A DNA stretch of 64,000 nucleotides from Prorocentrum cordatum (lineage: Eukaryota > Sar > Dinophyceae > Prorocentrales > Prorocentraceae): assembly GCA_963575745.1 (NCBI GenBank), contig CAUYUJ010016069.1, positions 21,001 to 85,000 of the forward strand. Reading direction: 5' to 3'. This document shows, piece by piece, positions 11,726-22,894 of this stretch. The translations under genes and the position numbers were made by a program. Each line of letters opens with the position of its first letter. The first letter of the stretch is position 1. A model generated the notes under the pieces. The model saw nothing but the letters and a program-made list of their open reading frames with translations, was not told the origin of the DNA and did not search any database.

Positions 11726-13240
11726 ACCCCGAGACCCGCAAGGGCGAGCGTTGGGCGGGTGGGACACCGCGACGAAGGAAAACACTTCGAGGACGAGACC
11801 ACGACGACCAGATGAAGGGACTGGGCACGCAGTGGCGCGAAGATACCAAGGGTACAACGGTGCACGGAATGCCGCACGGATTCCCCGATTTCGTCTGCGA
11901 TTGCGTGAAGAGGCGAATCTCGGAGGGCTACATAGTCACAGACAACAGGATCTGCGCACGTAGCAAAGACTGGCTCGAGGAGGCAGTCGCTTCTCGGACA
12001 CACTTGCGCGTCTTCGAGCAGAATGACAAAGGGTTCATGGTTCATCTTGCCACAACACGCGGACACTTGCAGGGGGGTGTCGTTCGCACAGATGAGGGGC
12101 AGAATGGCACCGAGAGTGTCGGAACGACGGGTACCGAACAGCGAGAATATCAGGGGGCGACACAAAAACGAGACTGACATCGGATAGTGCGGCTGCCACC
12201 CCGTCGGCGTACCTTGAGTGGGGAAACAGGTGCAGGCAGGGCTTGAGCGTAGTACCGCTTGCGCACCCCACAGAAAGTGACCATAGCGAGGCCGAGCTCG
12301 ATTTTGTAATGCTGCTGGGCTCTAGCCGAATGTGGCCTGAAAGCTCGATCGGTCGATCCTCCTTCTCCGGTTCCGTCAACATGATCTCCAAACGTGCCAT
12401 GGGGCGCGTTCGGGCTAGGACTTCGAGGCGCGAAAGCTTTGACGAAGAAGGCGTTCCACGAGGCTGACAAGACACCCACCCCCTACAACCATGTACGGCC
12501 TAGGGTGGAGCATCTCAGCACATCTTGCGATCCGATGGAAAAGTCGGGAGGAGAACCGTCTGGACAAGGGAAGAGGGGGCGCAGTAGGATACGGAGCTTG
12601 ATGAGGAGGCGGAGGAAGAGGAGGATGAGGAGGCGGAAAGGGCGACGAGGCGGAAGCAGGAGGCAGGGCGACGAGGAGGATGCTCCCCTTTCTCGCTTGC
12701 CTTCGGCTCCCTCCTCCAGCCCCCGTCCTTGTTCCCTTCCCCCCTCTCGTTGCTCCCCCCCCTGGGATAGGGGGGGTGGAGGAGGGTCCCCTCCGACGGT
12801 TCAGCCTCATCCTCTCTCTGGCTCTCCACCTCCCCCGCCGCCGCTGGGACGGGAGGCGTGGGAGTGCCGCAGTCGAGGCGGGGGCCGCACGTGACCGCGC
12901 ACACGGCGGCCGTAGTTTGGGATCCGTGCTGTCTGTTTTACCATGCTGAGTGCTTGTATTTACCCTCTGGGCTATAAAGCGCGTTATGCCTCCCCGCGTT
13001 CCCCCCCCCATTAGCATACCTCCCCCAGGTTGTTCCCTCGTTTGTCCCGGGCATTGTTGGCCGCAGTGCGTCCAGCACCACAGTCTGTCGCGATGGGGGC
13101 CAGATGGCGTTACGTCATGCCCCCCCCGTCCCGCCCCCCCTCCCCCCCACGCTCTCCTGATGCTGCTGGGTACACGTCTTCTCTCCGCTGCGCCGCGTGC
13201 TCTCTAACTTTGACGCTCCGCACATCTCCGTCAGCCCATC
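11726..13240. other. Unassigned sequence with one weak + open frame
   Basis: A + strand frame at 11,812-12,177 follows the minisatellite and has fairly balanced composition (HGFPDFVCDCVKRRISEGY near residue 21). I do not recognise it. 12,590-12,690 is GGA/GAGG-rich. The rest is C-rich and featureless to me. Confidence 0.3.
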
Positions 13241-13254
13241 CGGACGCGATGCCT

Positions 13255-13430
13255 CATCATGGAAGCGGAGGAGCACCTCAAAGTGATGGATATGGAGTGC
13301 TCCGGCGGAGATGGAGAGATGGAGATTCCAGTGGTATGGGTCCTCCAGTGCGATATGGAGACTCCAGTGGTATCTCCCCAGTGGGGGTATCTCTCCAGCG
13401 GAGATGGAGAGATACCCTCACCATGGGCGC
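13255..13430. repeat. Short GGAGATGGAGA / CCAGTGGTAT minisatellite
   Basis: Words CGGAGATGGAGAGAT and CTCCAGTGGTAT recur several times at irregular 20-50 bp intervals. Confidence 0.6.
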
Positions 13431-13489
13431 GGAGGAGCAGCGGCTCGGCAGGCTGCTTCAGGAGGGGCTTGACCTGGGCCCCGCCCGCC

Positions 13490-14139
13490 CTCGCAAGTCC
13501 CGACGTTAGGTCGCGCCTCCCAGCCCCGCGGGAGCTCGCCGACAGGAACACCTGAGCGTTGTCGGCGGCGGCGGGGGCGACGGCGGCGGCGGCGGCTTTT
13601 GACATCTTCGGCGGGGGCCGACCCCTCGGCTGGTTGCCTCCGGGGTGACTGGCCTCACTCGTCCATGGCGGCCCCCGCTGTTAGGTCGCGCCTCCCAGGC
13701 CCGCGGAAGATCCACGAGATCCCCGACACCTGGCCCTTGGACGTCGTCGTCGTCGTCGGCGGCGGCAGCGGCGGCGGCGGCTTTTGAGATCTTCGGCAGG
13801 GCAGGGTCGACCCCTCGGCCAGTTGCCTCCGAGGTGACGGGCCTCGCTCGCCCCCGGAGGCCCCCGCCGTGAGGTCGCGCCAGATCCCCGACGGAGGCGC
13901 CTGGTTCGTCGTCGTGTTCGTCGTCGCTGTCGTCGTCGTAGTCGTCGTCGTCGTCGGCGGCGGCTCTCGACAGCTTCGGCAGGGCAGGGCCGACCCTCGG
14001 GGTAGTTGCCTCTGGGGCGGTGGGCCTCGCTCGCCCTCGCAGGCCCCAGCTGGTTCACGTCCCAGCCCCGCGGGCGGCCCCCGACAGAAACACAGGGTCG
14101 TCGTCGTCGTCGTCTCTCTCGTCGTCGTCGTCGTCGCCT

Positions 14140-14196
<57 letters not shown>

Positions 14197-14255
14197 GCTT
14201 TCGACCTCTTCGCCGGGGCAGGGTCGTTCCTCGGTTGGTTCTGTCTCTGGGGTGA
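13490..14255. repeat. Four-unit 160-235 bp repeat with internal (CGT)n
   Basis: Four tandem units begin near 13,490, 13,670, 13,850 and 14,040. Shared segments in order are TTAGGTCGCGCCTCCCAG, a GACAGGAACACC/GATCCCCGACACC segment, a CGT/GGC microsatellite, CTTTTGACATCTTCGGC, CCGACCCCTCGGCTGGTTGCC and TGGGGTGAC. The microsatellite sits at the same place in each unit but grows from a few triplets in the first to more than 30 in the last. Confidence 0.8.
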
Positions 14256-15080
14256 CAAGCAAAAAAAACAAAAACAACAAAACAATAAGAAAAACACACA
14301 CACACACGAGCGGGGGCCCTGCCGCCTGCCATGCAGAGGCGAGCCAGGGCCCAGACAACCATCTGGAGGGCAAGGGGGACTCGGCCACGTGGCTTAGGCT
14401 ACCCCGAACACAAGAGAGAATGAGGCGGAGGGCAATCACGACGCCAGCGAGGGGGGGATAGATGGAAGGTTGCAATGACAGAGAGAGAGAGAGAGAGAGC
14501 AGGTCTGCCACGCCTGGGAGTTTCGGAGGTTCTGATCTTGCCAGGAAGCTATGCCCACCGACCTGGGATCGAAGCTGGCCCGCGGCGGCTTGTTGTTGGT
14601 GTACTGCTACCTCTCTAAAAGCAGTTCGAGGTTTGCAACGCCCTTTAGAGGTGTTTTCCGTACGCGGGTGCCAATCAGACTTGCGCCTTTGTGCATCCGC
14701 GAGAACGGAAGGCCGCGCGTCCTCTACCGCAGTGGCTTTTGCTCGGTGGCACACCTGGCGCGTCAAAAGTATGGACTTCGTTCGGAAGGGAACCCATGGT
14801 GTCCTTCGGCTTCCCCTCGACAGTTCCTCGGCTTCCTCGACCTGCCTCAGGGCTCGAACTCAACAGTGGTTTGGCGATTTCGTGCACCGTTTCGTTCTGA
14901 TGTTCTTTTGTAGCAAAGGTTGAAGGAACATAGGACGAAGGAGACCGACAACATAACGAAACGGAAAACACTGTTTAGCTCAAGCCTTGCCCAGCCACAA
15001 TTGGGGCCTCGCTCCTCTTGCGAGGCTCCCTGCAGCCAACACACTGACTCTCACGGCCCTCACTGCCGCCACCGCAGCCC
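14256..15080. other. Unassigned sequence
   Basis: Contains a short AC and AG microsatellite (about 14,295 and 14,481-14,500). A + frame at 14,551-14,913 has ordinary composition but no recognisable signature. Confidence 0.35.
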
Positions 15081-15082
15081 AG

Positions 15083-15335
15083 GACGATGACGAGTCGACG
15101 ATGACGGCGACCAAGACGACGAGAACGACGACGGCGAAGCGGACGACGACGACGACGACAACGAAGTCGACGACGACGGCGCCGACGAGGACGACGTTTA
15201 TGACGACGACGACGACATCTTCGACAGCGACGACAGCGACGACATCGAGGACGACGACGGCGACGGTGACGACGACGACGACGACCGCGGCGGCGGCGGT
15301 GGCGGCGGTGGCGGCGTTGGCGGCGGCGACGACGG
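15083..15335. repeat. (GAC)n and (GGC)n microsatellite tract
   Basis: Imperfect GAC/ACG triplets pass into GGC triplets. A second GAC/GAG tract lies at 15,727-15,870. The poly-Thr, poly-Asp and poly-Arg frames over it are microsatellite artefacts. Confidence 0.9.
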
Positions 15336-15899
15336 CCCCGCGCGCCGCTCAGCGGCTCGCCGACGTCGGGCGGCCACGCCTGGCGCGATCAGGGCTCGCG
15401 CGCCCGCGCCCGCGCCCGCGGCGACGACGGGCGCCGCGGACGCCCGGAATGTCCGCCGCGTTCCGCGCGCTGACGGGGCAGCTGGCGCCGCTGGGAGGAC
15501 CTCCTCTTGCCCATCAGCGTCGCGCGTGGTTCGTGGCAGCGAGAGGGCCGTGTTTGTTCCGTTATCGTGTTGCTGGTTTTGTTCCCGGTTTCGGCGCCGT
15601 TGTTGTTTCAGGGTCTGTCGCCGTTGTTTTTTCGGTCTGATCTTTGGGAGCAAGGTAGTGGCCTTGGAGGGCCTCTTCGGGTCATCCCTGGGGCCCGCGT
15701 GGGGCGAGGGAAGGAGGAGGAAGCAGACGACGACGATCACGACGACGACGACGACGACGACGACGACTACGACGACGAGGAAGAGGTGGGAAAGGACAAG
15801 GAACAGGAAAACGATGAGGGCAAGGACGTGGACGTGGACGAGGAGGAGGAGACGGAGGGGGACAACGAAGGTGAGGACAGTGGGATTATTTTTGAGGAT

Positions 15900-16560
15900 C
15901 TTGGGGTCCTCTTGGGCTCTTCTAGGGGGTCTTAGGGCCCTCTTGGGGGTCTCTTGGGAGCCTTGGAAGGTCTCATCAGGCCATTTCGGAGGCGATCGAT
16001 CAAAAGAGACGTGTCGTAACGTTTGGTACCCCCCTTGGGACTATCAACAACGCCTCTTGGGGGTTTGGTGGTGGTCTTGTTGGAAGCCTTGGAGGGCCTC
16101 TTGGGGCCATCTTGCAGGCCATCGATCAAAAGAGGAGAGTCGTAACATTTCGTACCCCTCCAGGGTCATCAAAATCGCCTCTCAGGGCGATTTGGGGGCC
16201 CTCCTGGGACACTCTTGGGCGCTCTTGAGGCCGTCTGGGGGGGCTCTTGGGCCCCTCTTCGGCCTCTCTTGGACCATCTTGGAGCCTTAGCAGCGCATGG
16301 GAAGCGAAAAGGCGTGAAATCAATGATCATTGATTTTCCGTAGGCTTTAAGGACAATGGCCTCTTGGGGGGGTGGTCCTGAGCGGGCCGTCATGTGGACC
16401 TCGTCGGGCCTCTTGGTGGCATGTCGGGAGCTATATTAAACCATCTTCGGCCATTTGAGCCGCCTTGGAGCCCATCTCTGAGCGTCGGAGGACCTCTTGG
16501 AGCCATCTTGGGCCATCTTAGGCGCCATCTTAGGGACAACCCCCCAAATAAACCTCAAGG
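15900..16560. repeat. GGCCTCTTGGGG-type repeat, + orientation, block 1
   Basis: Dozens of short degenerate words of the type CTTGGGGGCCTCTTGGG. Inside, a longer unit is duplicated: ATCGATCAAAAGAG...GTCGTAAC(A/G)TTT(G/C)GTACCCC at about 15,993 and 16,117. An AT-rich segment with a perfect 18-bp palindrome (16,318-16,335) is embedded. Related blocks lie at 27.1-27.6, 31.9-33.0, 35.8-36.3 and 36.7-37.3 kb. Confidence 0.75.
16318..16335. other. Perfect 18-bp palindrome
   Basis: AATCAATGATCATTGATT is its own reverse complement. It lies in the AT-rich segment of the surrounding GC-rich repeat. A decayed relative of the segment appears near 36,065-36,100. Confidence 0.8.
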
Positions 16561-16879
16561 AGGGGGGAGAGGCAACCCCCCGTAGGGGAAAAGGTTTCTG
16601 GAAGCGGAAGGACAGAACTCGCTAGACCACTTTAGCCTAAAGGATTGGTGGGATTTTGAGCAGGCGACCCCCAGACCTCCAGCCTTCTTTGGCAGAGAGC
16701 GCTGACGGGCTGGTTGTCGTCATCCATGCCAACCGCTTGAGGTTCCCCGAGCCCCCGGGGCAGAGCGAAGGCACGACCCGTAGCGACGAAGCCAGCCCTG
16801 CAGACGGGGTCGAGGGCTCCAGGCGCCGGGGCTGGGACGCGACCACAGAGCAGGACGGAGGTCGGGGGCTCCCAAGCGG

Positions 16880-17090
16880 GGTGGTGACCACGCCGTGCGG
16901 TGATTCGGTAGGGGTCCGGGGTCGCCGCACGGTTTTGGGATCCGGGTCGTTCTCCGAGGACGTCTCGGGCGACAGGGGCCTCCAGAATCCCAAGACCGTG
17001 CGGAGACGGACCGTGCGGTGACGGACCACACCGTGCGGTGACTGAACCGTGCGATTTCGAGGTCACCGCACGGTCTGTCACCGCACCGTT
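16880..17090. repeat. Cluster of ACCGTGCGGTGAC words in both orientations
   Basis: ACCGTGCGGTGAC at 17,030-17,042 pairs perfectly with GTCACCGCACGGT at 17,062-17,074 across a 19-nt loop. An outer copy at 17,010-17,022 pairs with 17,077-17,089 with one mismatch, giving a nested hairpin. Further relatives lie at 16,885-16,900 and 16,925-16,935. Confidence 0.8.
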
Positions 17091-17635
17091 TCGGGACTCC
17101 AAACGGAAGTCGGGGGAGCAGTGCCGCCAGGCTTCTTTCCGAGCCAAGTCGGCGTCCGAGCTTACAGTGGAGACCCATGCCAAAAGCACCCTGCTTGCCT
17201 CCAGGTGCCCTGGGTTCCCTGGGTGTCGATGACGGTTGTGCGATGGAAATCGTGGCGTTCCCACACCACACATCAATGGACGTCCTGGGGTCGCAAGGTT
17301 AGGTTTTTTGCGGAAGGTTTTTTGTGGATTGGCCTCCATTGTAACAGGCCGCTGAGCGGGCTAAAAACAGCACTCTTGGAATACAGTTCATGCGGTTGCC
17401 TTTTCGGCGACGGATTGGCCTCAGGCGCAGGATACTTACTCTGCCGTGATGACAGGTTGCCCCATTTTGATGGGTCAGCAAAAGTGCATCCTGCGTCCGC
17501 AATGCGAGCACACGTCGCTAGTTGCCGTGTTAGGGACGTGGAGCCCGATACACTGTTACAGGGGAGTTGCCTCGTTCTCGGGGCGGAGGACAACCTGGGG
17601 CTTGGTACCTTAATTTAGATTTTATTGCGCCAAAC
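17091..17635. other. Unassigned sequence
   Basis: Moderate-complexity DNA with no family signature in any frame and no repeat that I can define. Confidence 0.35.
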
Positions 17636-17637
17636 GG

Positions 17638-18115
17638 GATGGCGGTTCGAAAACGGCAAACCGCGTGGGACATCCTCACAAATCTGGTTGTCTTGACGGT
17701 TCGAATTCGGTTCGAAACAGTAGACTCCGGTTCGAAACAAAAGCACAATGAGCGTTTCGCGCGAGACTTCTCTCAAAATACGGCGTCCGACCCGGTTCGA
17801 AACGAAAGGATGCCGGTTCGAAAACGGCAAACCGCGTGGGACATCCTCACAAACATTGTTGTCTTGACGGTTCGAACTCGGTTCGAAACGATATATTTTG
17901 GTTCCAAACCTTTCTGAAATGAGCATTTTGTTTGGGAATTTCTTCACAATGCGGATTCTTGGATCCGCACAGTGGGATATCGGTTCCAACATGCCAAACC
18001 GCGTTGGGCGTCCTCGTCAAAATGGCTTTCTTGACTCCACAGCGGTTCCAAACAAGATAAGTGGCTTCCGAGCAATTGGAAAACAAGCATTTCGCTTGAG
18101 ACATCCTTGGACATG
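17638..18115. repeat. About 180-bp tandem repeat rich in GGTTCGAA
   Basis: Two good units start at 17,641 and 17,815 (CGGTTCGAAAACGGCAAACC, then GTGGGACATCCTCACAAA, GTCTTGACGGTTCGAA). A decayed third starts near 17,970. GGTTCGAA occurs repeatedly. Several occurrences resemble the tRNA B box (GGTTCGANNCC), but no tRNA fold is apparent. The base composition is lower in GC than the surroundings. Confidence 0.75.
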
Positions 18116-18339
18116 AAAACTGTGGGCCAAACTTTATTCACGCCCATGTAGGCTCAGGAGGGATCCATGAGGTGCTCTTGTGAGGGAGGCGTGCCAGCTG
18201 GCTTCCGCGTCGGGCTCTCCTCCGCTGCCACGAGCGCTCACCGTTTTGTGCCAACCTGAATTGGGTCATCTTGTTGTTGGATTCGAAGTCCGAGACAGCT
18301 TTTCTGACTGGCATCCTATGCGGCATCCTCCTGCTGCTT

Positions 18340-18725
18340 TTTTTGTTTATCTGCCTCGTCCTCTCCCCTCTTCTCTTCTCCTTCGTCCTCCTTCATTCCT
18401 CCTACCTTCTCCCCCTTCCTCCCTGTATCCCTCTCCTCTCTCCTCCCTGCCTCACTCGTCCCTTCCTTCCTCCGTGTCCCCTCGCGTCACCCGTCCCCTC
18501 CCTTCCTTTCTCCCTCCTTTCTTCATCATTCCTCCTCCCTTCCTCCTTCCCCTTTCTCCCTCCTTTCTTCATCATTCCTCCACCATTCTTTCCTTTCTTC
18601 ATCATTCCTCCCTCCTTCCTTCATCATTCCTCCTCCCCTCCTCGACCCCTTGCTCGCTTTTCCTTTTTGTTTCTTTCTCCGTCATCCCTCCTCCCGTCTC
18701 CGTGTTCTGTCCTCCCTCCCGGCAG
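18340..18725. repeat. Long polypyrimidine (TCC/CTT) tract on + strand
   Basis: Nearly 400 bp consist mostly of TCC, CTCC and CTTCC words with few purines, and internal words such as CTTCATCATTCCTCC recur. A second tract lies at 18,880-18,935. Mirror-symmetric pyrimidine tracts can form triplex DNA; that is inference here. Confidence 0.8.
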
Positions 18726-19107
18726 TTGGGGCAGGAGGGGCTTGTCGTGTTTTCTTCCCACGGCACCCAGTTCCCGTGGGGCCAGAGCAGATGAGGTCGT
18801 AGAGGATCGCGATCGCGCCGCATTCTCGACGCACCAGCAATGTGGCGCGATCCTCCGATCTCCTCTTTCCTCACCTTTTCTTTCTTCTCCTCCTCCCCCT
18901 CACCCCTCACCCTCCCTCCTCTCTCCTCCTCATGGGCGCTGGGGGCTGACGACTTGAGGTCCGATCCTCCTCATCCTTTTCTTCTTGGTGCCACCATTGG
19001 GCCCCGAGAGCAGTGCACGAGGCGCCGCGGGTTTTCACCTCCCCGAGGGGGCTCCTCAGGACTTGCTGGCCCCATTTGATCAGGGCAGGCCAGAACAGAG
19101 CATCCAG

Positions 19108-19333
19108 GTGCGCCCCTCCTCCTCCTCCTCCTGCTCCTCCTCCTCCTTTTCCTGCTCCTCCTCCTCCTCCTCCTCCTCCTCCTCCTCCTCCTCCTACCTC
19201 TCCCTCCTCCCTCTCCCTCCTCGTGCCCTTTCGCGGGCGCGCGCGAGGCCGACCTGAACCACAGAATCCTAGAATCCTCCTCCTCCTCCTCCTCCTCCTC
19301 CTCCTCCTCCTCCTCCTCCTCCTCTTCCTCCTC
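19108..19333. repeat. (TCC)n microsatellites with duplicated spacer, copy 1
   Basis: Two (TCC)n runs flank a segment CTCCCTCTCCCTCCTCG...CGCGCGCGAGGCCGACCTG...CAGAATCCTAGAATCC. The segment and the following (TCC)n recur at 20,128-20,246. Confidence 0.85.
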
Positions 19334-19347
19334 CCTCGCACACGCTG

Positions 19348-19512
19348 ATGGAGGCGCTGCAGATGACGTTGCTGGCGGCGGGCGGCAAGGACAAGGGGAC
19401 GGCGGTGACCTACCTGCCAGGTTCTCCGCCCAGGGGCGGGCTGGAACGCGAGGCGGCCAAGCTCGTGCAGAGGCTGGGCCTGAAGGACAAACCCGAGGAC
19501 GAGGACGAGTAA
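19348..19512 (+). CDS. Candidate C-terminal exon, unknown protein (54 residues)
   Basis: A short open frame runs to a TAA at 19,510-19,512 and ends in an acidic, hydrophilic tail (GLKDKPEDEDE), as many real proteins do. The residues MEALQMTLLAAGGKDKG followed by REAAKLVQRLG look like ordinary coding sequence and contrast with the low-complexity frames around them. A long (TCC)n pyrimidine tract lies immediately upstream, followed by AG dinucleotides at 19,352 and 19,361, which would suit a splice acceptor. The true 5' limit is therefore uncertain, and the ATG at 19,348 is only the first in frame. I do not recognise the protein and cannot find its upstream exons. Confidence 0.3.
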   Translation: MEALQMTLLAAGGKDKGTAVTYLPGSPPRGGLEREAAKLVQRLGLKDKPEDEDE

Positions 19513-20127
19513 GACCCTCCTCTGTGAGGGCACGCCTGACGGCAGTGAACGGCTCGCGCCGAGCCGCCGAGCTGCACATCCAGGACCACCTGTCTGATGC
19601 TCCCCTCCTCGCCCTTCAGGCTCGGACCCCTGCTCCAATTCTTGAGTGTTCAGACGGCGACCTGGAGGTTAGAGTTTGTTTTTTGTTTTCAGGTCTCCCC
19701 CAATCCAGGCTTTCCTGGACGCCGCGAGCCTTCGGGCGCTGTCCGATGCCCCTCGCCAGCTGCGCCTTGCTGAGAGCGCTCTGGGGGATGGCCGACTCGC
19801 GGGGTCCAGGCTGGCCTCGGACGTCTGGGCGGCCCCGCGCCGTGAGTCCTAATTGGGGTTGTGCTGGGGTGGGCTCATTCGTCGCCTGCCTCTGGCTCTG
19901 CTCAGTGCGGGAGTGCATAGGCGAGCCCTCGCGGCGTCCCCTTTTGAGGAGGGTTTCGCTTTCGCCAGAGGCATCCCCCTGCAGGGCCCCAAAGATTGTC
20001 GGGCCCCTTAAATGGTTCTCGAACGCCGGATCAGTTTTTTCGTTTTCCTCGGGCCCTGCGGGGCGCCGCAATCTTGGGGCGCTCGGATTCATCGGATCGC
20101 TGGTGCTGCAAGGCTCTGCTCTGCTCC

Positions 20128-20246
20128 TCCTCCCTCTCCCTCCCCGCGCCTTTCCGCGAGCGCGCGCGAGGCCGACCTGGACCCCAGAATCCTAGAATCC
20201 TCCTCCTCCTCCTCCTCCTCCTCCTCCTCCTCCTCCTCCTCCTTTT
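20128..20246. repeat. Duplicated spacer plus (TCC)n, copy 2
   Basis: CTCCCTCTCCCTCCCCGCGC, GCGCGCGCGAGGCCGACCTG and CAGAATCCTAGAATCC(TCC)n match 19,195-19,333 in order and orientation. Confidence 0.85.
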
Positions 20247-20439
20247 CCTCCCCCGTTTCGTGGGCGGACCCCACGGGGGGGGGGGTTGCGAAGGAGCAGG
20301 CGGGCCCGCCGCGCGCCCCTCTCCGCGAACGCTGCCGGCGTGAGCTTGCGCGCAGAGGGCGCTCTCGCCGTCGGTTCGGCGCGCCGCGCTGGCGACCCGC
20401 GCGACCCATCGCGGCGCGAGGTCGCCGCGCCGTCGTTCG

Positions 20440-20660
20440 GCACGATAGGAAGGGACACGCTGGGTCTCACGATATCATCGGGAGGGGAAAAAACGCACAG
20501 ACACAATGAATCGTCGACCCCCAGGAAGATATGGGGAAATATGGGAAGTGGGGGGGAAGACAGACGCATAAAATATGTGAAAATATTTGGAATCCTGTTA
20601 TTTGTGTCTATTTATTTGTGTGTCTCGGGGCCCCTCGTAAAGAGGGATTTCCGTGCCCAG
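20440..20660. repeat. Duplicated block B (relative of 8,325-8,610)
   Basis: Shares CACAGACACAATGAATCG, CGACCCCCAGGAAGAT, GAAATATGGGAAGTGGGGGG and TCGGGGCCCC with the earlier block. It lacks the long TA/TG expansion seen there. Confidence 0.75.
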
Positions 20661-22894
20661 TCTGGGCGTCCGGAGCCGCGGTTCTCTTCGCTGCTCAGGG
20701 GCGGCTGGTCCCAGAGAACCAAGCGACTGCACCAGCGTGCACGTTGGCGGATCCGCGCAGGCTTCTGGTGTCCTTCAACTGTCCCCGCACCCTCCCCTGG
20801 CAATCGCATTCTTTCCGCGTTGTCTCCACATTGGCCTCATGCGTGATCCTATCCAACCCCTTGCGGAGATGCCGTTTGTGTATACGAACATGCGCGGGGC
20901 TAAGGCAATATCCGTACTTTGAAAACGACCCGGGTGACCCGACCTCAATCAGTGAAACTTTTGACACGTTTGAAAAGAATGTGCGAGGCCCCTGAGCGAA
21001 CACAACATTTTGAATCGGCCCGACCTCAATCCGTGATTCCTTTGCACAATGAACTGCGCGCGGCGCTAAGGCGATCACCATGCTTGGAAGCGGCCCTTTA
21101 TGAAGTTGTTGTGAATGTGTACGCTTCAGGATCGTTAGTGGTAGGGATCTCAGGCGAAACGCCCAGCCCGCCGTTCCGACTGGCCTCGGGGTGCGACAAG
21201 GAAGAGTTTCTTATACAGCAAAGGAGTGGAGGAGGAGGAGGAGGAAAAAAAGGAGGAGGCGGAGGAGGAGGAGGGGGAGGAGGGGGAGGAGGAGGAGGAG
21301 GAGACGGCCACGTGCGAGGAGGAGGAGGAGGACGACGAGGAGCAGGAGGAGGAACGATAAACAGTCTCCTTCGAGCGCCCCCCCCTTCTCCCGCAGAAAC
21401 ACGCCTCTCGTCGGCCTCGGCGTGCCTCGGGCGCCGCTGGCGCTGCCGCGGCGCCTGCGCCGTGGCCCCGCGAGGACGGCCTGCGCCCCGCGCGGCCCTG
21501 CCTCCGGGCCGCGGGGCCTCCCTGGCCGGCCTCTCGCGTCGAGGGGTCCGCAGAGGGGGCTGCTTAGCAGCGGCGGTTGATAGGCCTCCTACCCTGGCAC
21601 GTCGAGTAAGGAACTTGCCGTTTTCGGTTCGCGAGAGGGCGTCTCGGCCGTCATTTTTGCGGGTCCAGGTCCGTCGGTTCCGGTCTCAGGCCGTTGTCAC
21701 CAAAGGCACGTACGTTTACTACAGGAGACTTGTCCACCGCCGATAGAAAAAGAAACAAACACCATCAACATAATTTTTTGGCGCTCCGCGCGGAGAGCCA
21801 ACATTTGATGTTCATGGCGTTTTGTGTTTCTTCGATTTCTCCCGAGGTGGCTTCTCATGCTTCCTTCTCCCAGGGCCTTCCAGGGGCCATTCAGCTCGTT
21901 TTTCCTCAAGCTCCATCTCTGCCCCTACCCCACCTTTGCGTCCACACGAGCTCGGGGCGGACGAAGCGGGTAGGTCACGGCAGGTTGGGAGCCACGGTAG
22001 GGTCGAGCCGCGTTGACGCGGCGGCGGCCCCAGCGCGGGCCTGTCGGGTTGAACGCCGCCAGTGGCCCGGATGGTCGACTTCGAGCGATCCGCGCTATCA
22101 GAAAGGTTCGATCGTCTAAGGCGGTCCAACTACCCGCGCGCTGACATAAATCGACTGCACAGGCCGTCATGACAAGAATTTGCTGCACCCACGTCCGGGT
22201 ACTGCGGCAGCGCGCCGAGGAGTGGCAGGAAAGCTACAGGAGACCTCCGCTCTCGCGCGGGACGGCGCACGAGGGCGGCGGGAGGGCGCCGTTCTCCTGC
22301 ACCGGTCCGAGTCCGGTTCTGCCGAGTAGCCCACCAGCGCTGCGCTGACGAAGCAGGCTGGCCGTGGAGCGTGAAAGCGGGGTGGACGGAACCTGCTGCG
22401 TGAAGCGGGATCCGCCTCCACCGCCAGGCACATCCCTCGGCGCCCTGCAGCCTCAAAAGTCGCCATACAAAAAAACACATTTGGAAGTGGGCGACTCGCT
22501 CGCCCGACGCTTGCTATCCCCCACTCTCACCCCTTCTGGCTCAGACTTCGTGCCTGCGTTTGCAATAGCATGTTTCCAGAATGGGATCTCAACCCACCGC
22601 TTTCACATTTACACCCCTGTCGGGGACTCTTCATGGTGAACTCCTGCTGGAGCAGTTGTTGTCCACCGCGTCTCACCGTGACTCATGGGAGTAACATCCG
22701 ATGGCGGGAAGAATCGTGTCTCCTGGGGACCGTGGCACCGAGGAGGGCGACAGTCTCCGTTGCATCAGGAATTTGGAGAGGGAGCCCGTCATCTTGGAGC
22801 TGCGTGGCCGCTCTAGAGGCGGGATCCAAAGGTGTGGCCCCCACTCATACCTAGCATCCAAGTTCGTGCTCATGATGTTCCTGCTCACGGCTCC
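20661..22894. other. Unassigned sequence with GGA tract
   Basis: 21,226-21,358 is a (GGA)n tract that gives poly-Gly and poly-Arg frames. The remainder is ordinary in complexity, but I recognise no protein, RNA or repeat family in it. Confidence 0.35.

Noticed and set aside
13681-14766. 361-codon minus-strand frame with Arg tracts
   Set aside because: Arises from CGT expansions inside the four-unit tandem repeat; no domain outside the tracts.
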